Assembly (NCBI GenBank): GCA_947502635.1
Contig: CANNAN010000011.1
Coordinates: forward strand, 62,001-126,000
Direction of reading: 5' to 3'
Source of the DNA: an uncultured Flavobacteriaceae bacterium
GTDB lineage: Bacteria > Bacteroidota > Bacteroidia > Flavobacteriales > Flavobacteriaceae
Length of the DNA: 64,000 nucleotides
In this document: positions 30,172 to 39,789 of the stretch, in pieces
Layout of the letters: the number at the start of each line of letters is the position of its first letter
How positions within the stretch are numbered: position 1 is the first letter of the stretch
Position numbers and translations under genes: made by a program
Notes under the pieces: generated by a model
What the model was told of the DNA's origin: nothing
Database searches by the model: none
The model's input: only the letters and a program-made list of their open reading frames with translations

Positions 30172-31428
30172 TTATTGATTTAATGAAATTTTGTTATTTG
30201 AGATAATCCCATAAACGTTTCCTTTTAAAGATTCACCTTCAAAAATGGTGTTTTTTGATTTTGAAACAATGTTCTTTTTAGAAAAAGAATATTTGGTGTC
30301 TGGATTAAAAAGTGTCATATTCGGTTTGTTACCAATGTCGATAGGTATTTGCTCTAAAGCAAATCGTGCCTTGCCTTTGGTTAAAATATCTATGGTCTTC
30401 TTAGTTGTAAAAATAGTTTGTAGGGCTCCAAAGGCTGTTTCCAGTCCTATGGTTCCATATTCGGCATGATCAAACTCTATCTTTTTTTGTTCAATATCAA
30501 TAGGGGTGTGGTCGCTTGTCACCATATCTATTGTACCGTCTTTAACACCTTGTATTAATGCATCAACATCATGTTGAGTACGCAATGGTGGTAATACTTT
30601 TAAGTTGGTATTAAAATCTGTTATTGCTGCATCAGTAAAGTATAAATTATGTATAGTTACGCTGCAAGTAACATCTAGTTTTTTCTTTTTGGCTTCTCTT
30701 ATTAGGGCCACCGAAGTCGCCGTAGAAATAGTTGGGATATGTAATTTACCTCCTGTATATTCTAATAAAAATAAATCACGTGCTACTTGTAGTTCTTCTG
30801 CTAAAGCAGGATTCCCTTTTAACCCAAGTGTTGTGCTTGTTATATTTTCGTTCATAACACCATTTCCAGAAATTTTACTTTCTTGTGGAAATGAACAGAC
30901 CAATCCGTCAAAATTACTCGCATATTGCAAAGCAATTTTCATAAGGTTAGGATTGGAAATGGGTTTCTTATAGTCGTAAAATGCAACCGCTCCTGCGGAG
31001 TTCATATCGTAAAGTTCTGCCAAATCTACACCTTTACTACCCGTTGTAAGTGCGCCTATGGGCAATAATGTAACAGCATTATCATGAGATTTTGCATTAA
31101 CAAAAATAATATCAGAATTAGAATCTATAACAGGATTCGTATTGGCATTTAAGGCTACAGCTGTAAAACCAGCAGCAGCAGCAGTTTTTAATCCATTTTT
31201 TATGGTTTCACGCTCTTCAAACCCAGGTTCTCCAAAACAGACGCTACTATCAAACCAACCTTGAGAAATGTGTAGGTTCTCTAACCTAATTTCTTGATAA
31301 TTGTCCTCGTTTTTAATCCTATTAGCAATCTTTGAAATCGTACCATTTTCAATTAATACATCTTGAGTTGTGTTGTGAAACTCGCTTTTAGGATCTATTA
31401 TGGTGGCAGATTTTATAAGTATGTTCAT
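30172..31428 (-). CDS. Dihydroorotase-like protein lacking the HxH metal motif
   Basis: A 418-residue amidohydrolase-fold protein clearly related to PyrC: GEPGFEERETI, NANTNPVID, NPALAEE, LPPLR and TSDHTPID are all in place. The normal D-x-H-V-H-x-R-E-P-G motif reads D60-S-S-V-C-F-G-E-P-G, so both metal-binding histidines (now S62 and C64) and the substrate arginine (now G66) are lost. It is probably not an active metal-dependent dihydroorotase. Inactive PyrC-like subunits are known to serve structural roles with aspartate transcarbamoylase in Pseudomonas. It overlaps the BatA-domain gene by 4 bp. Annotation as plain dihydroorotase would be misleading. Confidence 0.85.
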   Translation of the reverse strand: MNILIKSATIIDPKSEFHNTTQDVLIENGTISKIANRIKNEDNYQEIRLENLHISQGWFDSSVCFGEPGFEERETIKNGLKTAAAAGFTAVALNANTNPVIDSNSDIIFVNAKSHDNAVTLLPIGALTTGSKGVDLAELYDMNSAGAVAFYDYKKPISNPNLMKIALQYASNFDGLVCSFPQESKISGNGVMNENITSTTLGLKGNPALAEELQVARDLFLLEYTGGKLHIPTISTATSVALIREAKKKKLDVTCSVTIHNLYFTDAAITDFNTNLKVLPPLRTQHDVDALIQGVKDGTIDMVTSDHTPIDIEQKKIEFDHAEYGTIGLETAFGALQTIFTTKKTIDILTKGKARFALEQIPIDIGNKPNMTLFNPDTKYSFSKKNIVSKSKNTIFEGESLKGNVYGIISNNKISLNQ

Positions 31429-33347
31429 TTAAGGTATTTTAAGATGCCCATTTCAATAATCAATAACGCTAGTGCAAAAATAACAAACCATTTCCATAAG
31501 GCATTAACTTTTGTATCACTTTTTAGAGTGTCAAAAATTTCGGTAATTGAGTTACTAACCGTTATGTTTTTTGAAGGTAGGAGCTTTCTATAAGTTAAAT
31601 CACTTTCGTTTCTATTATAGTTATAGCTTATATTTTTAATATGTTCATTTTTATTCTTTATTGTATAGATATTAGCTATCGACGGATTTCTGGAGGTATT
31701 TATAACCACTTTGTTATTAAAATATTGCTGCCTGGGAATGATATTAATATCATTATTAACTAAAGATAAAATATCATCTTGTTTCAATTGTGTATCAACA
31801 TCAAAAGTATTTTCTTCTCCAATAGTATAATATAGATTTGGTGTTTTAAGGCTCTGTTTTCCTATATTATAAAGTGTTGGAACGATTAATGGAGAGTTTA
31901 TAAAATTTGAATTATCACTGTTTAAAGCAGTTGTAAATATAAAGGCATTATTTTTTTGATATAAAAATGGTTTGCTATCTTCAAACTGTAAAACGTTAGG
32001 GCCGTTTGAAGAAATCCTATAAAAGCTTTTTACTTTTGGATATTGGAAATTACTGACTTGCTTTTCAAATACACCATTATTATACAAGGGATGTGCATAA
32101 TTAATAGTTGTAATTCGTTTTTCTGTTAAAAGTAAGTTTTTAAAATTAGAACCGTAATTGGCTAATAACAGGTTGTAAGACTGTATATTGATGTTTTTTG
32201 AAGGGATTACAATTAATACGCCACCTTGTTTGGTGAATTGTTTTAATGATGCCACCAAAGCATTAGGAATGGCATCTAACTCATTTAAAATTATAAGATG
32301 CTGTTGGTCTATGATATTGTAATCTAATTGATTTTCTAATGTGGCTGTGTAGTTGAATTCGTTATCGGTATAAATACGCCTTAAAAAAGAGTCATTTGCT
32401 GCATTTATAGAAAGCACATGAGCCTTCGATCCATTATTAATATTGAAATATAAGCTATTGTCAAATTGTAAATTCACATCATTAATTGTAATCTTTCCGT
32501 TTATGACTTCATTTACTGGAAGTGAAAATATGGTTTCTGCATGATCTTTAATAGCTACCGATGTTTTAGCAATTAAGTTATCATTACTGAATAGAGAAAC
32601 GGGAAGGTTTTCAAGAGCATTTCCGCTATTTTTTATAAGTACTTTTAGCTCTATACTAGATGCTGTTCTTTTAGAAACGTAAACACTATCAATAGTAACG
32701 TTACTAGTATTTATGGGTTGTAACTTTACTAAATGAAGATTTGTAAGTGAATCCGTTTTAGGATTAAAATTTGAGGTATCTTGTTGAAAGTCAGAAATAA
32801 AAACTAAGTTTCTTAAAGTGTTTTTTTGTTTACTAAACAGGGTGTTGCTTTTTAATAAAGCAGCCTCTAATGTTAGTTTGTTTGATGAATAATCTAATTG
32901 CAGTAAATCATTTTTTATGGCTTTTATTGTTGTGTTTTTATAAGTATTATCATTAGTCATTAGTGAAATGTTCTCGCCTTCAGATACGTTGCTAATAATA
33001 TTTTGAACAGCACGCTTTAAAAGTTCTCCTTGATTTCCTTTTGCTTGTAGACTAAATGAATTATCTAAATAAATGACTGTTTCTTTTTTAGTTTTAAAGA
33101 CCTCAGATTTTGAGGTGAATGGCTGTGCAAATGCTAAAACAATAGCAGTAAGAAGTAACAATCTTATGCAAAGAATGAGCCATTTTTTTATTTGAGAACT
33201 TTTACGGGTTTGTAGTGTCGCTTCTTTTAAAAATGCCACATTAGTGAATGCTACTTTTTGAAACTTACGTAACTGAAATAAATGAACAATTATAGGAATT
33301 AGTAGTAAAAATAAAGCGTAAAGAAGTTCTGGGTGTTTAAACTGCAT
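31425..33347 (-). CDS. BatA-domain membrane protein (aerotolerance-type)
   Basis: A 640-residue protein. The N-terminus is a BatA domain: MQFKHPELLYALFLLLIPI then a basic FQLRKFQKVAFTNVAFLKE segment and a second helix near 58-76. A von Willebrand A-like domain follows (TVIYLDNSFSLQ near residue 91, then FISDFQQD), then beta-rich and glutamine-amidotransferase-like regions (NELDAIPNALVASLKQF), and a C-terminal transmembrane helix at about 617-638. Bat proteins were linked to aerotolerance in Bacteroides; this single gene is not in a full bat cluster. It leads a five-gene operon and has its own -7 box. Confidence 0.82.
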   Translation of the reverse strand: MQFKHPELLYALFLLLIPIIVHLFQLRKFQKVAFTNVAFLKEATLQTRKSSQIKKWLILCIRLLLLTAIVLAFAQPFTSKSEVFKTKKETVIYLDNSFSLQAKGNQGELLKRAVQNIISNVSEGENISLMTNDNTYKNTTIKAIKNDLLQLDYSSNKLTLEAALLKSNTLFSKQKNTLRNLVFISDFQQDTSNFNPKTDSLTNLHLVKLQPINTSNVTIDSVYVSKRTASSIELKVLIKNSGNALENLPVSLFSNDNLIAKTSVAIKDHAETIFSLPVNEVINGKITINDVNLQFDNSLYFNINNGSKAHVLSINAANDSFLRRIYTDNEFNYTATLENQLDYNIIDQQHLIILNELDAIPNALVASLKQFTKQGGVLIVIPSKNINIQSYNLLLANYGSNFKNLLLTEKRITTINYAHPLYNNGVFEKQVSNFQYPKVKSFYRISSNGPNVLQFEDSKPFLYQKNNAFIFTTALNSDNSNFINSPLIVPTLYNIGKQSLKTPNLYYTIGEENTFDVDTQLKQDDILSLVNNDINIIPRQQYFNNKVVINTSRNPSIANIYTIKNKNEHIKNISYNYNRNESDLTYRKLLPSKNITVSNSITEIFDTLKSDTKVNALWKWFVIFALALLIIEMGILKYLK

Positions 33348-33363
33348 TCATTTTTAGATTTGT

Positions 33364-33371
33364 CAAACCTA
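33364..33371 (-). promoter_or_regulatory. Bacteroidota -7 box (TAGGTTTG) for the BatA operon
   Basis: On the minus strand TAGGTTTG lies 16 bp upstream of the ATG at 33347 and fits TAnnTTTG. It would drive the BatA, dihydroorotase-like, DUF4870-like, esterase and NTF2-like genes. Confidence 0.45.
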
Positions 33372-33679
33372 CATAATTTTTTTCATTTTTTAATAAAAGA
33401 TTAAAGTGAAATCTTTAAGATTTATCTATTTTATGAGTTTAATGATGTTTGGGAAAAACCTTTTCGTTTTGCCGTTATTTATTCTTATGGAAAAAGTATT
33501 GGCAAAATAATATTTACTGTATTAAAAATTAACCAGTAGTAAATTAGTACATTAAACGAAGTAAATCCTTCCAAATTAATATACGTAATTTTAAAATTAC
33601 TTATGAAATCTACTTTTTGATAACGGTATATTTGCGACATTTTTACGACTATTTTGTCTATTGGTTTATTTTATGAGTC
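33372..33679. other. Gene-free gap with an orphan plus-strand -7 box
   Basis: No protein gene is supported here. It is AT-rich. The one notable element is TATATTTG followed by CGAC at 33627-33634 on the plus strand, a good -7 box. It points into the 3' end of the glycosyltransferase on the opposite strand, where no plus-strand gene begins until 34788. See findings. Confidence 0.4.
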
Positions 33680-34687
33680 TTAACAAAAGAAAACATAATC
33701 GTAAATGTTTTTCATGTTTAATGTCTTCATATAGTCTTTAATCTCTATTTGAGCTACTTTATTAGCAACGGTAATAATACTTTGGGGATTTTTTATGCTT
33801 TCTAAAGCACTAAAAGGCTTTAATATTTTACCGTAAATATCTCTTCCTATTTTATTTGGATTGTCACAAATCCATTCAAAAGGAATGGCTTTTTTAATTA
33901 ACGTTTTTGCTACTGTTTTGCCTTTGTTTCCAGCGCCCCAAATAACAAGCGATTTATTAGGATTATAATCTAATTCTAAAAAGTAATGTAATTTTATATC
34001 AATAAAATGATTTTCAGCATAATGCTCATGATTTCTTGACGTTCGAGAGCTATAGTCTCTCCAATCATGAATAATATCATGACAAGGAATACATTTATAT
34101 TGGTGTTTATAAAACCGAAATGCTAAATCGTAATCTTCTGGGTATCTATTAGGGTTAAAGGCATCACATGCTATTAAATCGTTTCTATGAATCATCCAGC
34201 AGGGGGAAGGAATCACACACTCCTTATAAATTTCAGAATAATTAGTTCCAGTTTGGGTTAAGTTATTCAGCCAAATTTCATAATTTTTATACCCTTCTTT
34301 AATTCCTTCTTCAGAAAAATAGTTCACTAAACCTATTGCTACATGCTGTTTTCCATATTTCGATAAACTATTTACTAATACTTCTAATTTATTAGCTTGC
34401 ATGATATCATCACTATCCATTCTTGTGATAAGCGTGCCTTTACTATGCTTAAAAGCTAATTGTAGTGCATCAATAATACCAGTTCCTTGATTTTTTAAAA
34501 GCACTATTCTGTCATCATTTTTGGCAAATTCATCAACGATGTAAGAGCTAGAATCCGTAGAAGAATCGTCAACTATAAGCAACTCCCAATTAGTATATGT
34601 TTGATTTAATATAGAAGCCAGACAGGCTTTTATATAAGCTTCCGTATTTTTAAAAGGAATGAGTATACTAACTAAAGGATCTTGCAT
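33680..34687 (-). CDS. Family 2 glycosyltransferase with C-terminal Rossmann-like domain
   Basis: A 335-residue cytoplasmic GT2 enzyme. The GT-A part has SILIPFKNTEAYI, LIVDDSSTD, the metal-binding RMDSDD near residue 96 and YPEDYDLAFR. At about 245-335 a second domain begins with LVIWGAGNKGKTVAKTLIK, a dinucleotide-type GxGxxG fold, followed by WICDNPNKIGRDIYG. This tail resembles nucleotide-sugar or NAD-binding segments that accompany some surface-polysaccharide transferases. No polysaccharide cluster surrounds it. Donor and acceptor are unknown. Confidence 0.87.
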   Translation of the reverse strand: MQDPLVSILIPFKNTEAYIKACLASILNQTYTNWELLIVDDSSTDSSSYIVDEFAKNDDRIVLLKNQGTGIIDALQLAFKHSKGTLITRMDSDDIMQANKLEVLVNSLSKYGKQHVAIGLVNYFSEEGIKEGYKNYEIWLNNLTQTGTNYSEIYKECVIPSPCWMIHRNDLIACDAFNPNRYPEDYDLAFRFYKHQYKCIPCHDIIHDWRDYSSRTSRNHEHYAENHFIDIKLHYFLELDYNPNKSLVIWGAGNKGKTVAKTLIKKAIPFEWICDNPNKIGRDIYGKILKPFSALESIKNPQSIITVANKVAQIEIKDYMKTLNMKNIYDYVFFC

Positions 34688-34787
34688 TGGGCGAATATAA
34701 TTTATCTTTTTAACATAACCTTAAGAATAGAGCCCGTAACATATTGGTATTTTGTGCGTCAATTAAAAAAAACTAAACGTTAATTAG

Positions 34788-36680
34788 ATGAATACTAAAA
34801 TATTTCCTGCATTATTAGCGGGCATTTTACTAGCCAGTTGTAACTCTACAAAGAACACAAAAAATGATTTAGCAACCAGTTTACCAATAACAACATCAAT
34901 AAATTTAACAGGTATTAATAACGATAAAGCACCAGTAACTATTGATCCTGGACGTTTTACGGTAGAAACTGTTACCTATCGTCTACCAAAAGTAATACAA
35001 GGGACTTATTCGGTAAGTGACTTCGGTAAGTATGTTGATGACTTTAAAGCTATTGATTATCAAGGAAACGACTTGCAAGTAAATAAAATAGATACGAATA
35101 CCTGGTCTATTAGTAATGCAAAGCAATTGGACAAGATTACTTATTTAGTTAATGATACTTATGATATAGAGGTAAATGGTGGTATAGGAAAAGATACGCC
35201 TTTTTCACCTTCAGGTACTAATATAGAAGCGAATAACTATGTTCTGAATTTGCATGGTTTTATAGGGTATTTTGACTCATTAAAAAATAATCAATACAAA
35301 TTGGATGTTACGGCTTCTGCAGATTTTGTACGTACTTCTGCACTACAAAATGTTGGATCTAAGACTAGCGAGGATGGTAAAAATATAACAACTAGTTATT
35401 TTGCCACAAGGTATTTTGATATTACCGATAATCCCATGATGTATGGTAATTTGGATGTTGAAGAATTTGAAGTAGGAGATATTAAAATTGTATTAAGCGT
35501 GTATTCTCCTAATAAAGTGCATTCTGCTAAATCTTTAAAAGAGACCGTGTTTAAGATGATGCAGGCTCAAAAAACATATTTAGGAGATATCAATGCAACC
35601 CCGCGTTATGACATTTATTTGTATTTATCTGAAGGGAAAGATGATTCTCCAAAAGGTTTTGGTGCCTTAGAGCATCATACATCTACTGTGGTTGTATTGC
35701 CTGAATCAATGGACAAGGAAGCACTGGCAGAAAGTATGATAGATGTTGTGTCTCATGAGTTCTTTCATATTGTAACGCCTTTAAGTGTGCATTCTGAAGA
35801 TGTACATTATTTTGATTATAATAATCCGACATTCTCAAAACATTTATGGATGTATGAAGGAGTTACCGAGTATTTTGCAACGTTGTTTCAAATTGACCAA
35901 GGACTTGTGGAAGAAGCGGAGTTTTATAATAAAGTTATGAGTAAAATTGAACGCTCTAAGCAATTGAATGATGCTATGAGTTTTACTATAATGAGTGAGA
36001 ATGTTTTAAAAGCTCCTTATAAGGATCAATATGTAAATGTATATCAAAAAGGAGCATTAATTGGGATGTGTATCGATATTATAATACGTGAAGAAAGCAA
36101 AGGTCTTAGAGGTATTTTATCTTTAATGAAAGAGTTATCTAATAAATATGGAAAAAATAAACCATTTGAAGATGATAAACTTATAGATGAAATTGTAGCT
36201 ATGACTTACCCTTCAATACGAGCATTTTTCGATGCGCACGTTATAGGAGATATACCAATAAACTATGGTGAGTTTTTCGAAAAGGTTGGTTTAGAAGTAG
36301 GTGAAGCTCAGGTCGAAGCTAATTATATCTTAATGGATGGGGTACCTATAGTGAGTGCTGACCCTCAAAAAGGCACTATATTTTTCACAGATATGGCATT
36401 AAAAAATAGTTTCTGGGCAGAGCAAGGGGTGCAGGCAAATGATGTTATTAAATCTATTGGAGGAGAGGCTTTAACGATGCAAAATGCTAATCAGGTTTTA
36501 CAAAACGTTTTTATGTGGAAACCAGGCAAAGATATCGAAGTGAAATTAGATAGAAGCGGAGAAGAGATTGTTATAAAAACGACAACAACACAAGGATATA
36601 CTACAGGTAAAGCCATTGTAGAAAAGGCGAATGTTACTGATGCACAAAAGGTATTACGTGAAGCTTGGTTAAAGGGTTAA
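34788..36680 (+). CDS. M61 family aminopeptidase-like lipoprotein with PDZ domain
   Basis: A 630-residue lipoprotein: MNTKIFPALLAGILLASC puts the anchored Cys at residue 18. An N-terminal beta domain (about 40-220) precedes the thermolysin-like M61 catalytic domain, with zinc motif HEFFH (H323, E324, H327) and third ligand E357 in MYEGVTEYFA. A PDZ-like domain follows near 520-600 (WAEQGVQANDVIKSIGG). The family prefers peptides with N-terminal glycine or alanine. It is monocistronic and ends at a bidirectional terminator shared with the convergent gene. Confidence 0.9.
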   Translation: MNTKIFPALLAGILLASCNSTKNTKNDLATSLPITTSINLTGINNDKAPVTIDPGRFTVETVTYRLPKVIQGTYSVSDFGKYVDDFKAIDYQGNDLQVNKIDTNTWSISNAKQLDKITYLVNDTYDIEVNGGIGKDTPFSPSGTNIEANNYVLNLHGFIGYFDSLKNNQYKLDVTASADFVRTSALQNVGSKTSEDGKNITTSYFATRYFDITDNPMMYGNLDVEEFEVGDIKIVLSVYSPNKVHSAKSLKETVFKMMQAQKTYLGDINATPRYDIYLYLSEGKDDSPKGFGALEHHTSTVVVLPESMDKEALAESMIDVVSHEFFHIVTPLSVHSEDVHYFDYNNPTFSKHLWMYEGVTEYFATLFQIDQGLVEEAEFYNKVMSKIERSKQLNDAMSFTIMSENVLKAPYKDQYVNVYQKGALIGMCIDIIIREESKGLRGILSLMKELSNKYGKNKPFEDDKLIDEIVAMTYPSIRAFFDAHVIGDIPINYGEFFEKVGLEVGEAQVEANYILMDGVPIVSADPQKGTIFFTDMALKNSFWAEQGVQANDVIKSIGGEALTMQNANQVLQNVFMWKPGKDIEVKLDRSGEEIVIKTTTTQGYTTGKAIVEKANVTDAQKVLREAWLKG

Positions 36681-36706
36681 ACGTTATTCTAATAATATTT
36701 TATACT

Positions 36707-36746
36707 AACGATTGATAAACAGTAATGTTTGTCAATCGTTTTTTTT
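36707..36746 (+). terminator. Terminator between M61 peptidase and TIGR02757 genes
   Basis: A 9-bp stem AACGATTGA/TCAATCGTT (36707-36715 and 36732-36740) with extra inner pairing is followed by a T run. It lies in the convergent gap and may serve both sides. Confidence 0.8.
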
Positions 36747-36771
36747 GACATTAATTAAGCTTTGTCCCGTT

Positions 36772-37536
36772 TTAAAAACCTTCAAAAACACCCAACCCGA
36801 AGAGAGCAAAATCATATTTAACAGGGTCATTTATATCTAATGTTCTTAAAGCAGTATCTAATTCAAATAAAGCTTTAGCATCATTTTGTTTACGCTTTAG
36901 TAAACCTAGTTTTCTGGCAACATTGCCAGAATGCACGTCTAAAGGACAAGATAATTTAGAAGGGGAGAGGCTTTTCCATATACCAAAGTCAACACCAGTA
37001 TTATCATCGCGAACCATCCAGCGTAAAAACATGTTAATACGTTTTGCAGCAGAATTCTTTAACGGATCACTTACATGTTTTTGTGTTCTTTGTAAGTGTT
37101 CTATTTCAAAGAATGTAGATTTGAATTTTGAGATAGCTACCTGTAGAGATTCAGTGTCTGAATACTTAGAAAAAATAGATTCCAGTCCATTATGATTTTT
37201 ATAAATATGATTCAGCGATTTTATAAACTGGATACTATCATTACCATTGAAAGTTCGATGAACAAAAGGCATTAGTTTTTCTAAATCAGTTTCCGAATGA
37301 TTTAAAACAAAGTCATAAGGAGCATTGTCCAGTAAGTTCATCAAACGTTTTGCATTATTAATAATACTTTTTCTATTTCCCCAGGCAATGGTAGCCGTTA
37401 AAAAACCAGAAATTTCAATGTCTTCCTTTTTATTGAATTCATGTGGGATTTGAATAGGGTCGCTTTCAATAAACTTGGGGTTATTGTATTGTATGACTTT
37501 AGCGTCTAGAAAGTCTTTGAGGTCTTTTTTGTTCAA
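36772..37536 (-). CDS. TIGR02757 family protein (DUF2400)
   Basis: A 254-residue all-helical cytoplasmic protein of the TIGR02757 family, widespread in Bacteroidota and a few other phyla. Recognisable segments are FLTATIAWGNRKSIINNAKRLM, PFVHRTFNG, RINMFLRWMVRDDNTGVDFGIW and PLDVHSGNVARKLGLL. The last two resemble the helix-hairpin-helix region of DNA glycosylases, so a nucleic-acid link is possible but unproven. A -7 box lies just upstream. Confidence 0.85.
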   Translation of the reverse strand: MNKKDLKDFLDAKVIQYNNPKFIESDPIQIPHEFNKKEDIEISGFLTATIAWGNRKSIINNAKRLMNLLDNAPYDFVLNHSETDLEKLMPFVHRTFNGNDSIQFIKSLNHIYKNHNGLESIFSKYSDTESLQVAISKFKSTFFEIEHLQRTQKHVSDPLKNSAAKRINMFLRWMVRDDNTGVDFGIWKSLSPSKLSCPLDVHSGNVARKLGLLKRKQNDAKALFELDTALRTLDINDPVKYDFALFGLGVFEGF

Positions 37537-37551
37537 AAATCAAGTTTTTTT

Positions 37552-37559
37552 CAAAAGTA
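37552..37559 (-). promoter_or_regulatory. Bacteroidota -7 box (TACTTTTG) for the TIGR02757 gene
   Basis: On the minus strand TACTTTTG lies 15 bp upstream of the ATG at 37536 and matches TAnnTTTG. No clear -33 element was seen. Confidence 0.45.
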
Positions 37560-37662
37560 AGTATTCTTATTGAGTACTAATTTGTTTAGTATTTAATTTA
37601 TTATCAATATTTATACGCAACCATATAGAAATAGACTCATCTAATTAATAAACTTATAAATA

Positions 37663-38079
37663 ATGAATAATTTTAAAATGGGTATCGCAGCGCTCTTCTT
37701 AATTTCTTTAATTAGATGCAGCAGTAATAGTGAACAAAAGCTAAATGATAGTAGCGATATTCATGGTAAATGGAAATTAGTTGAAGAATATCTAAGTGCT
37801 GGTGGACCTCAATATAAAGTTGATGTAGAAAATGGAGCTGAATATGTTTTTTTGGATAATAGCACTTTTGTATCGAGTGACTTTTTAGGTTGTAAAACAG
37901 GTAAATTCGAATTAGACTCTAATACAAATACATTGAATTTAATGTATGATTGTGATCAAGTTCAAGACTATGATGGTATTATCTCTTATAGAGCAAGTTT
38001 AGAATCGGGCTTTTTGATTTTAGTTCCCAAAACTATAATATGTACTGATGGTTGTAGATCTATATTCAAAAAAATATAA
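37663..38079 (+). CDS. Lipocalin-like lipoprotein, hypothetical
   Basis: A 138-residue lipoprotein with the Cys near residue 19 in LIRCSSN. The mature part is a small beta-barrel-like domain starting with IHGKWKLVEEYLS, the usual opening of lipocalin-like META/DUF-type domains in this phylum. Four cysteines in the second half (GCKTG, YDCDQ, IICTDGC) could form disulphides. The function is unknown, and no operon partner is evident. Confidence 0.7.
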   Translation: MNNFKMGIAALFLISLIRCSSNSEQKLNDSSDIHGKWKLVEEYLSAGGPQYKVDVENGAEYVFLDNSTFVSSDFLGCKTGKFELDSNTNTLNLMYDCDQVQDYDGIISYRASLESGFLILVPKTIICTDGCRSIFKKI

Positions 38080-38116
38080 TTATGGAAGCATCTATTTATT
38101 GGATGTAATATTAGTT

Positions 38117-38779
38117 TTAAACTAAGATCCTTCCATCGACCATAGTTAATTTTCTATCGGCCAGATCGGCTAATTCTTTATTGTGAGTTACAATTACAAA
38201 GGTTTGTCCGAATTCATCACGCAATTTAAAAAAGAGACTGTGTAACATCTCTGCAGATTCACTATCTAAATTACCAGAAGGCTCGTCGGCAAAAATCAAA
38301 TCAGGATTATTTATTAATGCTCTAGCAACTGCAACACGTTGTTGTTCGCCGCCAGATAATTCATTTGGTTTATGATCATACCGATGTGATAAACCTAAGA
38401 AATCTAAAAGTTCCTTAGCTCGTTTTTCAGCATCTGCCTTTTTGGTACCTTTTATAAAAGCAGGCAAGCATACATTTTCTACAGCTGTAAATTCTGGTAG
38501 CAATTGATGAAACTGAAATATAAATCCAATATGCTCATTTCTAAACTTAGCCAGCTTTTTATCATTAAGCGCATTGATATTTGTATCATTTATACTCAGT
38601 TCAAACTTATCCTTTGGAGAAGCAGAATCTAAAGTACCCAAAATTTGTAATAAGGTTGTTTTACCAGCTCCAGAAGCTCCAACAATAGAAACGACTTCTT
38701 TTTTCTTGATGTTAATGTCTACACCTTTTAATACGTGTAAATCATTGTAGTATTTATGAATATTTTTTGCTTGAATCAT
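38117..38779 (-). CDS. LolD-like ABC transporter ATPase
   Basis: A 220-residue ATP-binding subunit of the MacB/LolD type. Walker A is [11 protein letters not shown] near residue 35, the Q-loop is [12 protein letters not shown], the signature is [15 protein letters not shown], Walker B is [13 protein letters not shown], and the H-loop is VTHN. LolD powers release of lipoproteins from the inner membrane; close relatives power MacB-type efflux. No permease gene is adjacent, so the partner must lie elsewhere. Confidence 0.9.
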   Translation of the reverse strand: MIQAKNIHKYYNDLHVLKGVDINIKKKEVVSIVGASGAGKTTLLQILGTLDSASPKDKFELSINDTNINALNDKKLAKFRNEHIGFIFQFHQLLPEFTAVENVCLPAFIKGTKKADAEKRAKELLDFLGLSHRYDHKPNELSGGEQQRVAVARALINNPDLIFADEPSGNLDSESAEMLHSLFFKLRDEFGQTFVIVTHNKELADLADRKLTMVDGRILV

Positions 38780-39157
38780 TTTGAATAATTGGAACGCTGA
38801 AAATACTACTTTAAAGATTTATTAGCAACGATTTAGTAATTACTTTTATCTTTTAAAGTATTTTTTAAGGTATTTGAGTCTATAAAATGGATAAAATGAA
38901 GTGAAGATGTCAGTTTTTCATGATAAATTCTACCATATATGCTCTCATACTCTCTATGAGTTTCAAATATTAAAAATTATCTATATCATGTAATTGCCAA
39001 GGTGGATATATCTGTTATTAGCAAGTTTGATTGCTACGAGATAAAGAACATAAAGTATTATTATTGCTAGACTTTCGTTTAGTAAAATTAAAATTTGCTT
39101 AACTTTATAAATTAAGAAAAAGCTATTTACATAAACTAAGAAATATATATAACTAAT
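38780..39157. other. 378-bp AT-rich intergenic region upstream of folE
   Basis: No gene, hairpin terminator or canonical TAnnTTTG box was found. It contains TTTGCTTAACTTTATA near 39090-39105, a possible weak promoter for folE with an A in place of the last G of the -7 box. A reading frame on the minus strand across most of it is hydrophobic AT-rich noise. Confidence 0.3.
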
Positions 39158-39745
39158 ATGCCCTATAAAAAGTTTGAAGAGTATAACATACAAGTAACAG
39201 ATGATGTTAAGACTAGATATGAAAATATTATTAAAGATTTAGGAGAAGATACAAAACGTGATGGACTATTAAAAACGCCAGAACGTGCAGCAAAAGCGAT
39301 GCAGTTTTTAACGCAGGGGTATGATCAAGACCCTGTTGATATCCTGAAAGGTGCTATGTTTAAGGAGTCTTATAACGAAATGGTTATTGTAAAAGATATT
39401 GAGTTGTATTCTCTTTGCGAACACCATATTTTACCTTTTTTCGGAAAAGCACACATTGCATATATACCTAATGGACATATTGTTGGATTAAGCAAATTAC
39501 CGAGAATTGTGGATGTTTTTGCCAGACGCTTACAAGTGCAAGAACGTTTAACAGAACAAGTTTTAGATTGTATAAATGACACTTTAAAGCCACAAGGTGT
39601 TGCTGTAGTTATAGAAGCGTCTCATATGTGCATGATGATGCGTGGGGTACAAAAACAAAACTCTATTACAACAACATCAGGTTTTAGAGGTCAGTTTGAA
39701 AAAATTGAAACTCGTAATGAGTTTTTAAAACTTATAGGAAAATAA
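39158..39745 (+). CDS. folE: GTP cyclohydrolase I FolE
   Basis: FolE converts GTP to dihydroneopterin triphosphate, the first step of folate (and tetrahydrobiopterin) synthesis. The 195-residue protein has zinc ligands C87, H90 (in SLCEHH) and C158 (in [12 protein letters not shown]), and [23 protein letters not shown] for the active-site tunnel. The length is normal. A small membrane-protein gene follows 44 bp later. Confidence 0.97.
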   Translation: MPYKKFEEYNIQVTDDVKTRYENIIKDLGEDTKRDGLLKTPERAAKAMQFLTQGYDQDPVDILKGAMFKESYNEMVIVKDIELYSLCEHHILPFFGKAHIAYIPNGHIVGLSKLPRIVDVFARRLQVQERLTEQVLDCINDTLKPQGVAVVIEASHMCMMMRGVQKQNSITTTSGFRGQFEKIETRNEFLKLIGK

Positions 39746-39789
39746 TTTTGGTATGTTTCTTGCGTATCATATGTTATTAATACGACTTA

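Noticed and set aside
36923..37195. Plus-strand frame of 90 codons opposite the TIGR02757 gene
   Set aside because: Shadow of the conserved minus-strand gene, with no family match and no promoter.
38981..39193. Minus-strand frame of 70 hydrophobic codons in the gap before folE
   Set aside because: Composition is that of AT-rich non-coding sequence, it overlaps the folE start, and no family was recognised.
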